NCBI GenBank assembly: GCA_021018815.1
Contig: JAITYX010000122.1
Location: 744,001-808,000 of the forward strand
Length of the DNA stretch: 64,000 nt
Reading direction: 5' to 3'
Origin: Talinum fruticosum
Taxonomy: Eukaryota > Streptophyta > Magnoliopsida > Caryophyllales > Talinaceae
The notes below the pieces were generated by a model. It was given only the letters and a program-made list of their open reading frames with translations. It was not told the origin of the DNA and did not search any database. Made by a program: the position numbers and the translations under genes. Of this stretch, positions 12,194-24,440 are shown in pieces. Numbering within the stretch: the stretch's first letter is position 1; each line of letters opens with the position of its first letter.

Positions 12194-12667
12194 TGTTAAT
12201 CCTTATATTTCCTACTTTCTACGGCAATAATTAAGCCAATTCCATGATAATTTTGAGGAGATATCTTTGGTTTTGGGTTGGTTTTTCTCATTTTCTCTTA
12301 ATTGTCACCGAAACTCTTAAATCTCTTAATTACATGTATTTGAGCTTAAATAAGGGGAATCGAGGTGATTTTGATGAAGGATGATGAAGAGGAGGGTTTG
12401 AGCCTAAAAAGAAACTACAAAAATTCCTAAAACTTATCAAAGTCAAAGACACATAGGCGCCTGTGCAAAGGTGCACAACCGTGAAGAGCTTCGGGCAAAA
12501 GGCGAAATCTGGGAATGTCACATGACCACTAGTGCGGAGGTGCACGATCGTGTGAGAAACTAAAAAGTTGATGTTGTGCACAGTGCACCGTGCGGTGTAG
12601 GGTTGTACGGGGCACTCGTGCAAAACAAGCGAAACTTGAAGAAGATACAAGAATTGTGCACAAGAAG
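12194..12667 (+). repeat. Athila LTR, left part (continues at 18351)
   Basis: The LTR begins TGTTAATCC just after a purine tract, as an LTR following an internal region should. It contains GTGCACAACCGTG- and GTGCACGATCGTG-like imperfect palindromes (12450-12610) typical of this LTR group. The unrelated start of the inner element interrupts it at 12668. The same kind of sequence resumes at 18351 and ends beside a primer site at 19341. Confidence 0.7.
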
Positions 12668-14036
12668 TGTTCGGTCCAAATATTACATCATTTATACCTT
12701 TATTCACTTAGTTTTTGACTCGTAAAATAATATAATTTTAGGATTTATTATTTTTCTTGCTTATGTAGGCAATAAATCTAATCGAGACAATAACAACAAG
12801 TTTGAGACAAAAAGTAAGTAAAACGAGGATGATAATGGTGTGCACATGTACCCTGAAAGGTTGCACAACCGTGCATAACGAGCGAAGTCGGCGTAAAGAA
12901 AAGCAAAGCTGCACGGCCATGCGAGGAGGGCCGCACGACCATGTGAAAATCCCGGACGGCCGTAGGACTTGGTCGCGCTATTTTAATTCAATTTTTGCTG
13001 ATATAAATAGAGATTTTAGGCTTTGTAATAGGGAGAGCTCGGTTTTTAGGAGTTTTAGGGATCTTTTAGGGTTCTTTTAGGGTTCTTACTTAGCCAAAAT
13101 AAAACCCTATTAGGGGAGATTAGTGTAGAGTTTTGTACAAGATTTTGGATTCAAACCTTAAATTTCAATTCAAGCATAAGTTTTCTCTTTCTTTCTTCTT
13201 CTTTACTTCTAGTTTAATACATTGATTGTTCAATTTAGTTTCAAGATTTAATTTTTATTAGTCTAGATGTCAATTATAGTTAGATTGATTACTTGTTTTC
13301 ATGCCCGAGTGTAATTATCTAGTTTATGTTCTTATTCAAGTCGGTTTGTGTTAATTTGTTCTTTAGTGTAGTTTTTATATTTATTTCATGCTTTTATGTC
13401 AATTAGTTGTTAAAGTTTCTTGCTTTGATTGTGATTAGCCTTCCTAATGGATAATTAATCTCGTTTAGGCCATAACCCAACTAGTTTATGCTTGTTATTC
13501 GGCATTTTTCTCATGCCCACCACGTGTTCGATAAAATGCCCGAAAGGGATTTTCATCTTGATTTTTGGATGATTGGTTTATCAGCGAAAGGTGGACAGTT
13601 GGGATTTTGGCGTGAAAATAGCCCGAATCCTAACTAGGTCCATATGTTGCTATTCTTGTAGTGTAATTGGTCCGGCCCAACGAAAGTAGGTGGTTAGAAT
13701 AATTTGTTTAGTTCATTACCCTCAAAAGTATGGCTTGAGTGGCCTTTGATGGTGCAACCGACCATTCCTAAATGCTTGCATGGACTTGGTTAGGTTTAGC
13801 CTTGTCTTAATTAGTTAATTTATTAAGTGGTAAAATCACAACCCGAGCATTCTTTTATTACTTTCTAGGATTATATTAGTCATCATATCTCTCAGCTCTA
13901 CTGATTCGCCTAAACAGAAAGTTTAAGATAACTTTGATATTTGAAACACAACTCTTTGTGGACACTACTCGTGCTTGTAGGCTAGCTACAACTACGCCGT
14001 GCACTATAAATTTTAAGACTTTAATTCTTCCCAATA
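12668..14036 (+). repeat. 5' LTR of the non-autonomous Athila relative (1369 bp)
   Basis: It starts TGTTCGG and ends CCCAATA, where CAACA would be expected, followed by a spacer and the primer site. It includes a run of GCACGACCGTG-type imperfect palindromes at 12840-12970 and three TTTTAGGG(TTC) phrases at 13040-13085. Compared with the 3' LTR it carries about 390 extra bases around 13460-13880. Confidence 0.8.
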
Positions 14037-14042
14037 AGTTTT

Positions 14043-14061
14043 TGGCACTGTTGCTTGGGGA
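14043..14061 (+). other. primer binding site, aspartate-tRNA type (diverged)
   Basis: TGGCACTGTTGCTTGGGGA differs slightly from the Athila consensus TGGCGCCGTTGCCGGGGA and lies 6 bases after the LTR end. It would prime minus-strand synthesis. The changes are mostly C-to-T or G-to-A, as expected from decay of methylated DNA. Confidence 0.75.
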
Positions 14062-14239
14062 GTTGTTTCATTTCGATATTGAAGCTTACTTGAGCATTCT
14101 AGGCTAGGCTTTTAATTTTTTAAAAAACCAAAAGAATTGAAAAAATCAAAAATCAAAATTTTTTTGAAAGCATGTCTACTTACCATTATCCGCAGTATGA
14201 GCATGAATTGTTTTATCTCGTACTTTGATAGATTTAATG

Positions 14240-15340
14240 CTCTTCTTGCTCTTTCGATAATTGTTTGAAGAAATGGGAAGTATTAAATTTTGTCTACGAC
14301 GGTGCGAATTGTGAAACCCGTGCTCTTTTAGAGTATTAGGATTTTTGTGCGTAAAGTATTGATGAAGCTTGGGATTTACTTGAATGGATTGCTTGAGATA
14401 CTATGAATTTGAAAAGGCTTATACCGATTCTGGATTTTCATGCCTCGGCCCTTGTGCTTATCATGCTAAATCTTACATCCAATCCCCTTGCACTCCCGAT
14501 CCTACCCCTCTTTAGTGTGAAAAGTGTAACTCCTCCGATCATGATACTAGTTCTTTTCCTTATTATGATATTTCATTGTTTGAACATCATGCTCATATTT
14601 ATAAAATGATAAGGGCCATAGATGAGCAAAATGAGCAACTTGCGTGTCTTACTAAGATTAGGGAGTCCGACTCGTCGCATGGAACTAACCTTAGTCTTAG
14701 TTCTGCTAAAATTGAGGCATGTTTCTATGATTATGATGATGATGAGTCTTCCTTTCCTTTAGAGTCCAAACTAGAATAAGAGATTAACCATCCCCGACTA
14801 CATTATCTACTATTGCTCCATCCTTACCTAGTACACATAGGGACAACACTCGAGTCCGCCTTTAGTGTTGGTGTTGGTTTAGATGGTGAGGATGATTTAT
14901 ACTGTGAATTAGAAGATGCTTTAGATGAGGTGCGTGATTTGGATACTCCTTTTGGGGAGTTATATAAGGTGGTTATTGTTGAGGCATCACCTACTAGTCT
15001 TGAGTTTGATGATCATGTGTCTCCTGACCCACTTACTTTGATCCTTACTTCCCTATTTGTTCACCACCCTCCCTTTCCCTAAGTATCATTTTTTGAGCTC
15101 ACTACTTATTTGATCGGTGATTCTGATTTAGATGTGGGCCATGTGAATCATTCATCTAGCAGGCTTGAGGGATATGTGGTTGACAATAATATTTCCCTAG
15201 GTACCTTTGGTGGTTACATTCCTTCCTTTGACCCTTTTTATGCTTACCTAGAGGACATGCCTAGAGAACTCATGTGGCATAGCTTCTTTGATCACTCTTT
15301 TCATTTTTCTAAGGCTTCGATAAGTTTAAGAGGACATTGA
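14240..15340 (+). pseudogene. single ORF of the non-autonomous Athila relative, function unknown
   Basis: One reading frame runs through most of this stretch, with scattered stops at 14329, 14395, 14513 and about 14777. It encodes a recognisable conserved start (residues like NCETRALLEY, then DEAWDLLEWIA), a knuckle-like CEKCNSSDHD segment near 14518-14550 whose expected final Cys is now Phe, and an Asp/Glu-rich middle (YDYDDDE). A late aromatic block (DPFYAYLEDMPRELMW, near 15225-15275) follows. I know this type of protein from LTR elements that borrow Athila replication functions, but no biochemical role is established. A weak CX2CX4HX4C-like pattern suggests nucleic-acid binding; this is inference. 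Confidence 0.55.
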
Positions 15341-17361
15341 ACATCACCGACATATTTGTTGTTGTGTTCTCTTATTTACATTCATTTGAGTTTTGTGCTC
15401 GGGTATTTGATAAGCTCCTCGAGCTCGACGAGCATCCGAATTAGAGCTTGATCTTAGGATGAGGAGGAGTGACTGATGCTTGTTCAAGCCTTCTTAGTAC
15501 TATCTTAGGATGCATTAGTTTAGGTGCACCCAACACCTAACCTGGTATAACCATTTCCTTTTTCTCTCTCTTTTTCTTCTACTTTTTCTTTTTTTCTTTT
15601 TTTCTTTGTATTTTTTTGGTTGTGAATATTTAGGGCTGTGTTTTTCTTTTTGTTTTTATTTGTGGATATTTAGAATTGTGCTTTTTGGGGTGAACATTTT
15701 GAGGATAAATTTTGGATGTTGAGCCATGATGGCCATGATTACTCATATTTATATAATCATTGTGAGATCTAGGTGTAGGGTAGGAGAAACCATGCTTCAA
15801 TATTTTGAAAAAGAAAAACAAGAGGAAAAATTTTCAAAATAGCAAAAAAATTTTGATTTTAAAAATTGTTTTAGGGAGTTTGTGGCATTTTGATTAACTT
15901 TGACCCCTTGCTGCTTGGCTATTAGTTTGTATATATTTATGATATATATAATAAACTTTGATCTAAAAATATGTCATTCTGTGTCCCTTTTGAATCCCAA
16001 CATTCAATTTTTGAGCTAGTTTGACTTTGGTAGAGGAACTCGTGAGATTTTGAGACTTATAGATGAATTCATCAATTTTAGTCTCATATTTTATTTCATG
16101 TTGACTCTTCCTTAGTGTATTTCCTCTAGAACTTGTTATGTCTCTCTTTGAGATCACATTTGGCATATGCCTTATGTAATATAATAAAGGCATTCTTGAT
16201 TTTAAATTACATGAGCCAAAAAATCACCCTACTATATTTACCCTTTTTGCTAGCCTCGTTGAGCTTTAACTTGTTTTTTTTGTTGCACCTATTTTTGCTT
16301 TACCATTGGCCTAAACATATTCTCCAATCCTATTGCTAACGTTAGGGAGCAATACTTCTTGAGTTGGACAGTTTTGAGTTGTATAGAGATGGTGTTTTAT
16401 TCAGTTTTACAGTTTACAATTGGGATTTGTGTTAAAGGAAAAAAATGGATGAGTCCCTTTTAGACCCTTTGGAATTAAATTATCTTCATGATTTCCATGA
16501 CAATAGTATTTGTTCAAAAAAAATGATGAAAAAATATAAAAAAGATTAAAAAATAAAGAATAAATGATTGGCACGAGGAAAGAAAAAAAAAGCTCATTCC
16601 TTAGGTTCTCTCAGATTTGTTTGTACTTAAAAGGTGAATTGGAAAGAAGTTTTAAGTCATATTTGGAAGTGTTTTTCGCTCCTTAGTCATTAGGCCTTGG
16701 TTATTTACCTCCACATTTCCTAAATTAATTCCTTTTCTTACCCATGAACTTTAGCCCCATTACAACCCTTAAAAAGTCCTCTTGATTACATTTCCATTTT
16801 GCCTACATAGTGGTGGAGAATTGAGAGTATGACCAAGCTTATGGTAGGGTGTGCTATTGAAATGAGTTTTGAGTGAACCCTTATTATATTTTCTAAACAC
16901 CTGAGTGAGAGTGATCCATTTTACCCCGAAGTGAGGTTCTACTAGTCCAACATGCTCATTATTTAATGTTTGGGGTAAAAAATTGGTATATGGATGTCAT
17001 CAATGGAGGATCAAGTGTCTTGATGTGTGCATTGTCTTTATATGCATATTAATGTTTGACTTATGAAGGTGATCTGGTTGATCGGAATGTGTATACTTCC
17101 TTCCCACTTTGTATATATGCTTGTGAAAATTTTTGAAAAACCAAAAAGATTTCTAATTTCTTTTTCTTTTTCTTTTTCTTTTTCAAGATTTTGTGGGAAT
17201 ATCTTCTACAAACTCTCATGAGACCTCACTCGTCCACTTGGGCTACCAAGGGATTTAAAGGGCTTGTTGCACATATTTAGTGCAATCGTGATTCCTGCGA
17301 AAGTGAGTTAGTTTTATTTTGTTTTGCTCGATGTCGAGCAAAAGTTAGGTGTGAGGAAATT
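15341..17361 (+). other. non-coding 3' region and purine tract of the inner Athila relative
   Basis: It carries no gene. It contains pyrimidine-rich runs (15555-15660), a TTTTTC microsatellite at 17158-17186, and blocks homologous to 10940-12193. It ends AAAGTTAGGTGTGAGGAAAT (17341-17360), which acts as the purine tract directly before the 3' LTR. Confidence 0.65.
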
Positions 17362-18350
17362 TGTTCGGTCCAAATATTACGTCATTTATTCATTTATTGA
17401 CTTAATTTTTGACTCATAAAATAATATACCTTTAGGATTTTTACTTTTTTTTCTTGATTTTGTAAGTAATAAATCAAATCGAGACAATAGTAAAGTTTGA
17501 GCCAAAAAGGAATCAAAACCAGGATGATAATGGTGTGCACGAGTCCCCGTACAAAGTTGCACAACCGTGAAGAACTGGCAAAAAAAAAGGGCAAAGCTGC
17601 ATGGCCTGCCGTGCAAGGTCCGCACGACCATAAAGGAGGGCCACATGGTCGTTCGAAAATCCTGCATAATCGTTCGAGTTGGCTGCGCTATTTGTGTTCG
17701 ATTTCTGCATTATAAATAGCGATTTTAGGCTTTGTAATAGGGGGCAACTCAGTTTTTAGGGATTTTGGGTCCTCTTAGGATTCTTACTTATCCAAAATAA
17801 AACCCCATTAGGGGCAGATTAGTGTAGAGTTTTGTATAAGATTTTGGATTCCAACCTTCAATTTTAATTCAAGCATATGTTTTCTTTTTCTCTCTTCTTC
17901 TTTAGTTCTAATGTAATACTTTGATTGTTCAATTTAGTTTCAAGATTCAATTCTTATTAGTCTAGATTTTAATTATAGTTAGATTGATTACTTGTTTTCA
18001 TTCCTAAGTTTAATTATCTAGTTTATGTTATTGTTTAAGTCGGTTTGTGTTTGTTTGTTCTTTAGTGTAGTTTTGTATTTGTTTCATGCTTTTATGTCAA
18101 TTAGTTATTAAAGTTGCTTGCTTTGGTTGTGATTAGCCTTCCTAATGGCTACTTAATCTCATTTATACCTTAACCCAACTATGTCGTCATCATATCTCTT
18201 AGCTCTACCGATTGGCCTAGACAGTAAAGTTTAAGAAAGTTTTGATATTTGAAACGCAATTCTCTGTGGACATGACCCGTGCTTGCCCGCTAGCCACAAC
18301 TATGTTGTGCACTTGTGGTTATAAATTTTAAGACTTTAATTCTTCCCAAA
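17362..18350 (+). repeat. 3' LTR of the non-autonomous Athila relative, internally deleted
   Basis: It begins TGTTCGGTCCAAATATTACG and ends TTCTTCCCAAA. It matches the 5' LTR except that about 390 bases are missing at 18180, between CCCAACTA and TCATCATATCTC. The deletion shows that the two LTRs have diverged since insertion. Confidence 0.78.
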
Positions 18351-19334
18351 AGGAAGCCGTGCAAGGGCTACTCATCCGTGTAACATGGTTGCACGACCAT
18401 TTGAAAATCCTACACATTCATGTGATGTTTTTTCAACAACTTTATATACAATTTTCAATTTGTTTTCGGGTGAGTTTTTTCTCCACTCGTTTTAGGATTA
18501 AAGATTAAGATTTGATTTTTGAAGATTAATTTGAATTCAAGCATTCAGATTTGGATTCGGCAATTCTTAATGTCCTCTCTTTATGTTTTCTTTTCATGAT
18601 TTCTTAATAGTTTGCATACCTATGTTCATCTAAACTTATGAGTTGTTTAGTATGATAATTAGAGGCTAAATTCCCCACTTAGGTTGGGGTTAATCCCTTT
18701 TATGTTTTGATAATCATGAGTTAAATATGCAGTTGAGTTGTTCTATGCTTATTTATTTAGAATTCCATTCGTTCACCACATGTTCGATGAAAGTCTCGAA
18801 AAAGAAATCATAAAATCTTATTCGGGTCTTGTGGACATTGAATGATGGACCCTTTATGTAGAGTGTTATTGTGAATGATTAAAACTTTGACATGAAAATA
18901 ATTGAGGTTTTAAATCGGGAATTTGAGGCGCATATCTTGTAATTTTGTTCTTTGTTAATCCCATGAAAATAGGCGATTAGAACAATAAGATTAGTCTTTG
19001 ACCTTCGAAAGCAAGGAGAGATAAGCTTAATTGGTGTTTTACCCTTCTAAATTCCAAGCATAGACAAGTCTCAAGCGGAATTTGATTGTGATTTCAGGCA
19101 TGATAGGGTGATTAATCCCAATCTAAGGCTTTCTATTATTAAATATCTCGTACCATTATTTAATAATTAGTTGGATTCATTCATCAAACAACTTTTGTTG
19201 AATTGCGTTTTGCCTAGATTAGAGTTTATAAGTGGATTTTGATATTCAAAAGTGAGTTCCTCGTGGAAACTACCCGTACATGTCGGTTGCTTGCTACAAC
19301 TATGTCGGGCGCTTGTGTGGTAATTTTCTCAACA
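18351..19334 (+). repeat. Athila LTR, right part (continues from 12667)
   Basis: It resumes with the GCACGACCATTTG-type motif, has the same order of landmarks as the inner LTRs but at much lower identity, and ends CTCAACA next to the spacer AGTTTT and the primer site. Together with 12194-12667 it forms one LTR of about 1.46 kb. Confidence 0.7.
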
Positions 19335-19340
19335 AGTTTT

Positions 19341-19359
19341 TAGCGCCGTTGCCAGAGAA
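19341..19359 (+). other. primer binding site, aspartate-tRNA type
   Basis: TAGCGCCGTTGCCAGAGAA is the Athila primer site with one early G-to-A change (TGG to TAG). Its position right after an LTR end fixes the orientation and the family of the following gag. Confidence 0.8.
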
Positions 19360-19489
19360 CTTCATTCTTTTGAGTATAAACACCAGTTTAAGATTTGAGG
19401 CTAGGTTTTTCCGCTTTTTTTCCAAATCATTCATTACTTGATTTACTCTGCTTGAACCTGTTTACTCTTAGTACAATTCTTGTGTGTTC

Positions 19490-21064
19490 ATGTACGGGAG
19501 GAGTTGACGACACGAGAGAACTTGTCCCACTCGATCCTGAAATTGAAGCACCAGCAAGATAAACAAGATGAGTAGTGAGAAAGCAGAGGAAAGAGGTATA
19601 TATAGTGGAAGAAGGACCACAACTTAGGCCACTTGGGGAATATGCCATCCCTAGTGCATCCGGGGCATTATCAACCATCGTTGGGCCAACTATGGATGCT
19701 AAGGATTCCAAGCTGAAGATATCGCTCATACACTTTGTGTGACAAGATGCATTTGGAGGTCTTCCTACTGAAAATGCTATCTAACACATCAACTCTTTCC
19801 TGGAAAAGTGTGGCACCATTAAGATGAACAATTTCATCGACGAAGCCATTAGTCTAAAGCATTTTCTTTTCTCTCTAAAGGATAACATCAAAGATTGGTT
19901 ACTGAATGAGGACCCTAACAAATATTCCACTTTGGGAAGCTTTGTCAAAGGCTTTCATGGCCAAGGTCTTTCCTTAGCAAGACAACCAAACTACCGAGCG
20001 CCATATCTACTTTCCGCTTAGAGGATGGAGAGTCACTTTATAAGGCTTGGGAATGTTACAAAGACCTCCAGAAAAAATGTCTTCACCATAGTATTCCAAA
20101 GTGGATGCTGCTACAAACCTTCTACAATGGTCTACCTCCCTAGATTCAAATTTCCATAGATGTAGTTGTAGAAGGTGCTCTTATGACCAAAGTGAGGGAA
20201 AAGCTCTTATTGAGAGCATGATTGCTAATAGTTACAATTAGGGTAGTGAAAAGATAATCCCAAAGACATGAAGGAAGTATGAAGTTAACGTTATAGCCTT
20301 ATTATCAAGCAAGCTAGATACACTAGCGTCAAAGATAGAAAAGACGGCCAAGTCCGTTCCCAAGTAGGTTCTTCCGGTTCATCATTTCGGCTATAATTTT
20401 ATGTAAGGTCTCCGATATACATCAACATACAGTACTGAGTGTCAAACTCCTATCCTTAAGCAAGCCAACGCCCTTCACAACTTCAACCAAGGACCCAAAA
20501 ACAAGCCCTACCCCTAAAGTTATAACTCTATGGTTTTAAACTATCGAACCCTTCTAACTATAACCATAGCATTTTGCCACAAATGATCGTCCGATCTCCT
20601 AGTTTTCATTAGAGAGATACTTGTCCACCTTCTTTTCTGCAAGAACCATATACGGATCCCCTTATAAGAGTATTCATTCGGACTTAGGGTAAGGTTAATG
20701 ATGACGTGGCCTAGTTCATCAAGGTCATCATCGCCCAATTAGATAGCACGTTTACTTACCAAAAGATGATAAACACCCGGATAACCGAAATAGCTCAACA
20801 GGTGAGCCACTTGTCTACACCTTAGGGGCAACTTCGGAGTCAACCTAAGACCAACCCTACGGCTCATGTCAATGTTGTTCGGATTTGTAACATAGATTCG
20901 ATGAACGAGTCATGTTATAGTTACGTAGGAAGATAAGAGCAGTAGTATTATGGCTAAGCAACAAGGTTTGGTTTAGAATTTAGAGGAATAGGCCTTGACA
21001 AGACCTCTTGTACACTAATATTGGCCTTCTATACCATATCCTTAGAGGTTGCTAGAGCCCGGAT
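19490..21064 (+). pseudogene. Athila gag (retrotransposon gag family), broken and cut by Copia-2
   Basis: The ATG at 19490 opens with MYGRS. After a one-base shift it continues DDTRELVPLDPEIEAP, the classic Athila gag start. Next come LRPLGEYAIPSAS, FGGLPTENAI, HINSFLEKCGTIKM, LFSLKDNIKDWL and the gag core to about 20250 (YKAWECYKDLQKKCLHHSIP, FYNGLP). A weaker C-terminal part continues to about 20940. Several in-frame TAA, TAG and TGA codons lie where CAA, CAG or TGG/CGA are expected (for example VCQQDAFGG now reads V-stop-Q), so this is an old copy decayed by C-to-T changes. Gag would form the virus-like particle. The Copia-2 insertion interrupts the ORF at 21064. Confidence 0.85.
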
Positions 21065-22593
21065 TGAAGACTCGAGACATCTGCTCTATATCTTTCCGAG
21101 TCATGCAAAAGGAATCGAGTATAACGATGTCATTCATATAGAGTTTTGATTCCAAGGCATTCTCTCGTGTCTTAAAAACTTACTTGAGTTAAATAGTATC
21201 TTTTCTATGCGATTCGGCCTTCACATATCTCTTTAATCGCTTAGCAACTCGGAAAACTTGTTCCTTATTCCGAGTTCACTCTCACTCAGAATCGACTTGT
21301 AGTTATTTACTCTATTATTTGTATAGTCGGCATTCATAGTTCGCTTCATGCTTAGTCTATATCAAGTTCTTTCTCACTCGATATTCGCTATAGAACGTGT
21401 CTCTTCACTTCGAGACTAAGTCATATGGAATTCCGAGTATCATGGATTTTAGACTCGGAAAATTCCATTTCTTTTCGACTCGGATAATCAATTACGCAAT
21501 TTTCATAATTATTTTATTATCCGTGTCTAACCTTGGACCAAAGTATTTTATACTTTGAGAACCGAAGGTGTTTTACTTTTGTAGGTTATTCAATCGAGGA
21601 TATCTTTTCAAAACTACAAAAGTAGCTGGCTTCGAACGTCAAATCACCAGCGAGATATGGCTTTTCACCTTCCTCGCTTTAGTCTCGAGAAGATTGTGTC
21701 GAAGGCATGCGCTTCAATATCCGGAAAGCTGGAACGCCAAGCCTAACAGGTGGTTTTCACCTCGGTTTTCAAGACACAATCGATGGTTTTGGGACCTCCA
21801 AGAGAGTTAAACCGTTGTCCAACGTTCATATTTCAACGGATACTTTCGAGTGACTCGGAAAGCCTTTCTCAACGGTCACGAGAGGACTCTCGGTCAGCGA
21901 GATGGAAATAACGGCTACTCTGCCTGGTCTTATTTATAAGAAGAAGCCACTTCACAAGACTTGAAGGTTGCCGAACATATTGTCTATACACTTACTTGAT
22001 CAAAGTTATTGTATTTACTCTCAATCTTCAACTTACAACTCCCACTCTGTAATTCATTACTTTACGAGTTGTAAGGTCTTGTACTTCGTTACAAACACTT
22101 CTTACATTCTTTGTAAGGTCCCTTGACTAAGTCTGTAAAGGTTAACTCGGCTTAGTTGTCCCTAGACTGTAAGGGTTATCTCGGCTAGGAAGTACTAGAT
22201 CGAGATAAGGTAACTTCGAGTCTAGGAAAATCTGTATAGAGTTGTCTAAGGGAGCAACTCGGGTTACGTCAAGTTCACGGTATTTTGTGGACTCAAAATA
22301 GTGGATTTGACTTCGTGTCTGGATTGACACGGGCCGTGGTTTTCTGCCCGGGAGGGTTTCCACGTAATATCTCTGTGTACCTTTTCGAGTTCATTCTAGA
22401 CTCGAGACGGCCTTAGTGCTCTTGCTTCTTCGATTCATTGCTTTACGAGTCCAATCTTTTCGACACTCGTTATTAGACTTAGATTCTGTCTTTGCCTCTT
22501 TTCAGCGCAAAAGTGTGTATTTTCGAAAGAATTTTCTATCACCCTATTCACCCCCTCTAGGGTGACTCGAGACTCTCCTTGAGCAAACCTTCA
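21065..22593 (+). repeat. 5' LTR of Copia-2 (1529 bp)
   Basis: It starts TGAAGACTCGAGAC and ends GCAAACCTTCA. It contains the CAAAGTATTTTATACTTTG inverted repeat (21539-21557), a weakened TATA (TATTTATAA, 21931-21939) and the terminal CACCCTA...TAGGGTG repeat. It pairs with 30328-31853. Confidence 0.94.
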
Positions 22594-22595
22594 AT

Positions 22596-22607
22596 TGGTA
22601 TCGAGCC
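22596..22607 (+). other. primer binding site, initiator-Met tRNA type
   Basis: TGGTATCGAGCC lies 2 bases after the LTR. The usual copia site is TGGTATCAGAGCC; the A of CAG is missing here and in Copia-3. The identical loss in both copies at a CHG site is more likely a shared sequencing error than biology. Confidence 0.85.
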
Positions 22608-22652
22608 TAGCCTTTCAGAAAGGATCTAACGGTCCAAAGGTTTAAAGATCGG

Positions 22653-24440
22653 ATGGTTCGGAACACCGGAGAGTTCGACGAAGGTAGATCTTCCAACGAG
22701 GCCACCAAAATTCAAAGGTTCGAATTTCGGTCCATTGGAAGAAGCTCATGGAATGTTTCCTTATGGATCACGATGAAGAAGTATGGGAAATCATACAACA
22801 AGGAAACTACATTCCAACAAAGACAGATGAATTCGAGAATCCTTCCAAAGACAAAGGCTGAGTTCACGCCGGCGAAGCGGAGAAGTTCGAAAGAACTTCA
22901 AAGCCATGAATATCCTCATGTGCGCCATAAGCTCGGAAGAATATAATCGAGTCTCTGCCTGTGACTCTGCTAAAGAGGTGTGGGACACTCTGGTCAACAC
23001 CTATGAAGGTACAAGTCGGGTGAGACAAGCAAAGATCAGCCGAGTATCTTCACAAATATGAGCTTTTCAAAATGGAGCCGAGAAGAGAACATTACTCGGA
23101 TGTTCATACGCTTCACTTGAGATCACCAACAATCTCAAATCTCCGGGAAAGAAGATCTCCCATGAAGAAATGTGCCGAAAAATTCTCGAAGCCTACCCAA
23201 GAGACGATGGGGTCCTAAGGTGGCTTGCCATAGAAGAGGCTCGGAACCTCTCACTCTTGAAACCGGACGAGCTCATCGGAAAGCTTCGACTCATGAGATA
23301 CACCTGGAAGAAGAAGATGCTGAGGGTACTTCCAAAAGGAACATTGCGCTTAAAGCCTCGAGAATCCAAAGAAGCAATTCAGAGCTCCTCCGAATCGAGA
23401 GGATGATCCCATGGCACTCATTGCAAGAGGCTTCAAGAAAATGATGAAGCACAAAAGATGGGACAAAAGACCAAAAGAAGAATTCTACAAGAAAGACAAA
23501 AGAGATAGAAAAGGTAAGTTTTCTTCTTCTTCAAAGTTATCTCTGTCTAAGAATTCGGATGTTTTGAATGTGGCAGCAAAGACCACATAGTCAAGGACTG
23601 TCCAAAACGAAGACGGGACGGGGAAGAAGAAAAAGGCCATGATGGCAACTTGGAGCGATGAGGAATCATCCGAAGACGACGAGGATTCGAGATGACTCAA
23701 AGTGTCTAATGGCAATCAACGACTCGAAGCCGAAAAGAGTCGGACTCGGACACGGACTCGAGATAATGAGGAAGCCGATCCTCAAGAGGTAATAAACTAC
23801 TTCCTCAAATTCTCCAAAGTTGATTTAGCTAAATACATCTTTACTTTGGAAGAAAAGTCCAATTCGATTCTTCTCATTTCAAGGAACAACTTGAGTCAAT
23901 CACTTCTAAGAGCACTTCTTTAAAAAATGAATTGGAAAAGCTGAGACTCACACTAAGAGAACTCAAGACAAGTGCTCAAACTAATGAGGCTGAGTCCGAG
24001 TTACTCAGAAAAGAAAATGAGCAAGCGAAACAGAAGCTCATTGAGTCTCAAGATCTGGTTTTAAAATTTACTCAAGGACAGAAGAACCTTGATATGCTCT
24101 TAGGTTCACAATGTGTCTCTTTTAGAAAAGAAGGTCTTGGGTTCAACAAGGAGGAAGAATCTAATTCTTACTCGGAATTGTTCAAAAGGATTACGGAAGC
24201 TGTTAAGTTCAAAAGGCTGAGCATGGTCCCATTCACAAAAATGAAAGGAGGACTAAACCCGGACCTATCTACAAAGGAAACCATTTTCTCCTATTTCAAA
24301 AGGAAAAGGTTTTTAAAAGGAAAGAGACACGGACTCGGTTCTCTAAGAAGAAGACTCGAGAATCGGACTAAACCCAAAGTCATTAAAATCGGGTTCCAAA
24401 GCACCTTCTTCCTCGAGAAAGGACCACGGTAAGAAATGTT
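22653..24440 (+). pseudogene. gag of Copia-2
   Basis: The start ATG 22653 (MVRNTGEFDEGRSS) corresponds to MAQINGKFDEGRSS of Copia-3. The UBN2-type gag core follows in several frames (WDTLVNTYEGTSRVRQAKI near 22980, ISHEEMCRKILEAYP near 23155, LKPDELIGKL near 23257). A CCHC knuckle, CX2CX4HX4C (CFECGSKDHIVKDC), sits at 23560-23601. A Glu/Asp/Ser-rich stretch and a long charged helical stretch (23920-24110, probably coiled coil) come next. Gag packages the RNA genome. The frame changes at least six times, typically at CGG or CTG, whereas stretches between them are free of stops, so the gene may be less damaged than it looks. Confidence 0.82.

Larger units (their letters stand above)
12668..18350 (+). 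mobile_element. non-autonomous Athila-related element, LTR to LTR
   Basis: The layout is a 5' LTR (12668-14036), primer site, one degenerate gene of unknown role, long non-coding 3' region, purine tract and 3' LTR (17362-18350). Both LTRs start TGTTCGGTCCAAATATTAC and end in ...TTAATTCTTCCCAA. Neither gag with a retrotransposon gag domain nor pol is present, so it would depend on an autonomous Athila for replication. Flanking AAGAAG (12662-12667) and AGGAAG (18351-18356) may be an imperfect target duplication. It sits inside the LTR of another Athila. Confidence 0.75.

Noticed and set aside
13040..13085. Repeated TTTTAGGG(TTC), telomere-like
   Set aside because: Only three imperfect copies inside an Athila LTR. 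Not a telomeric array.
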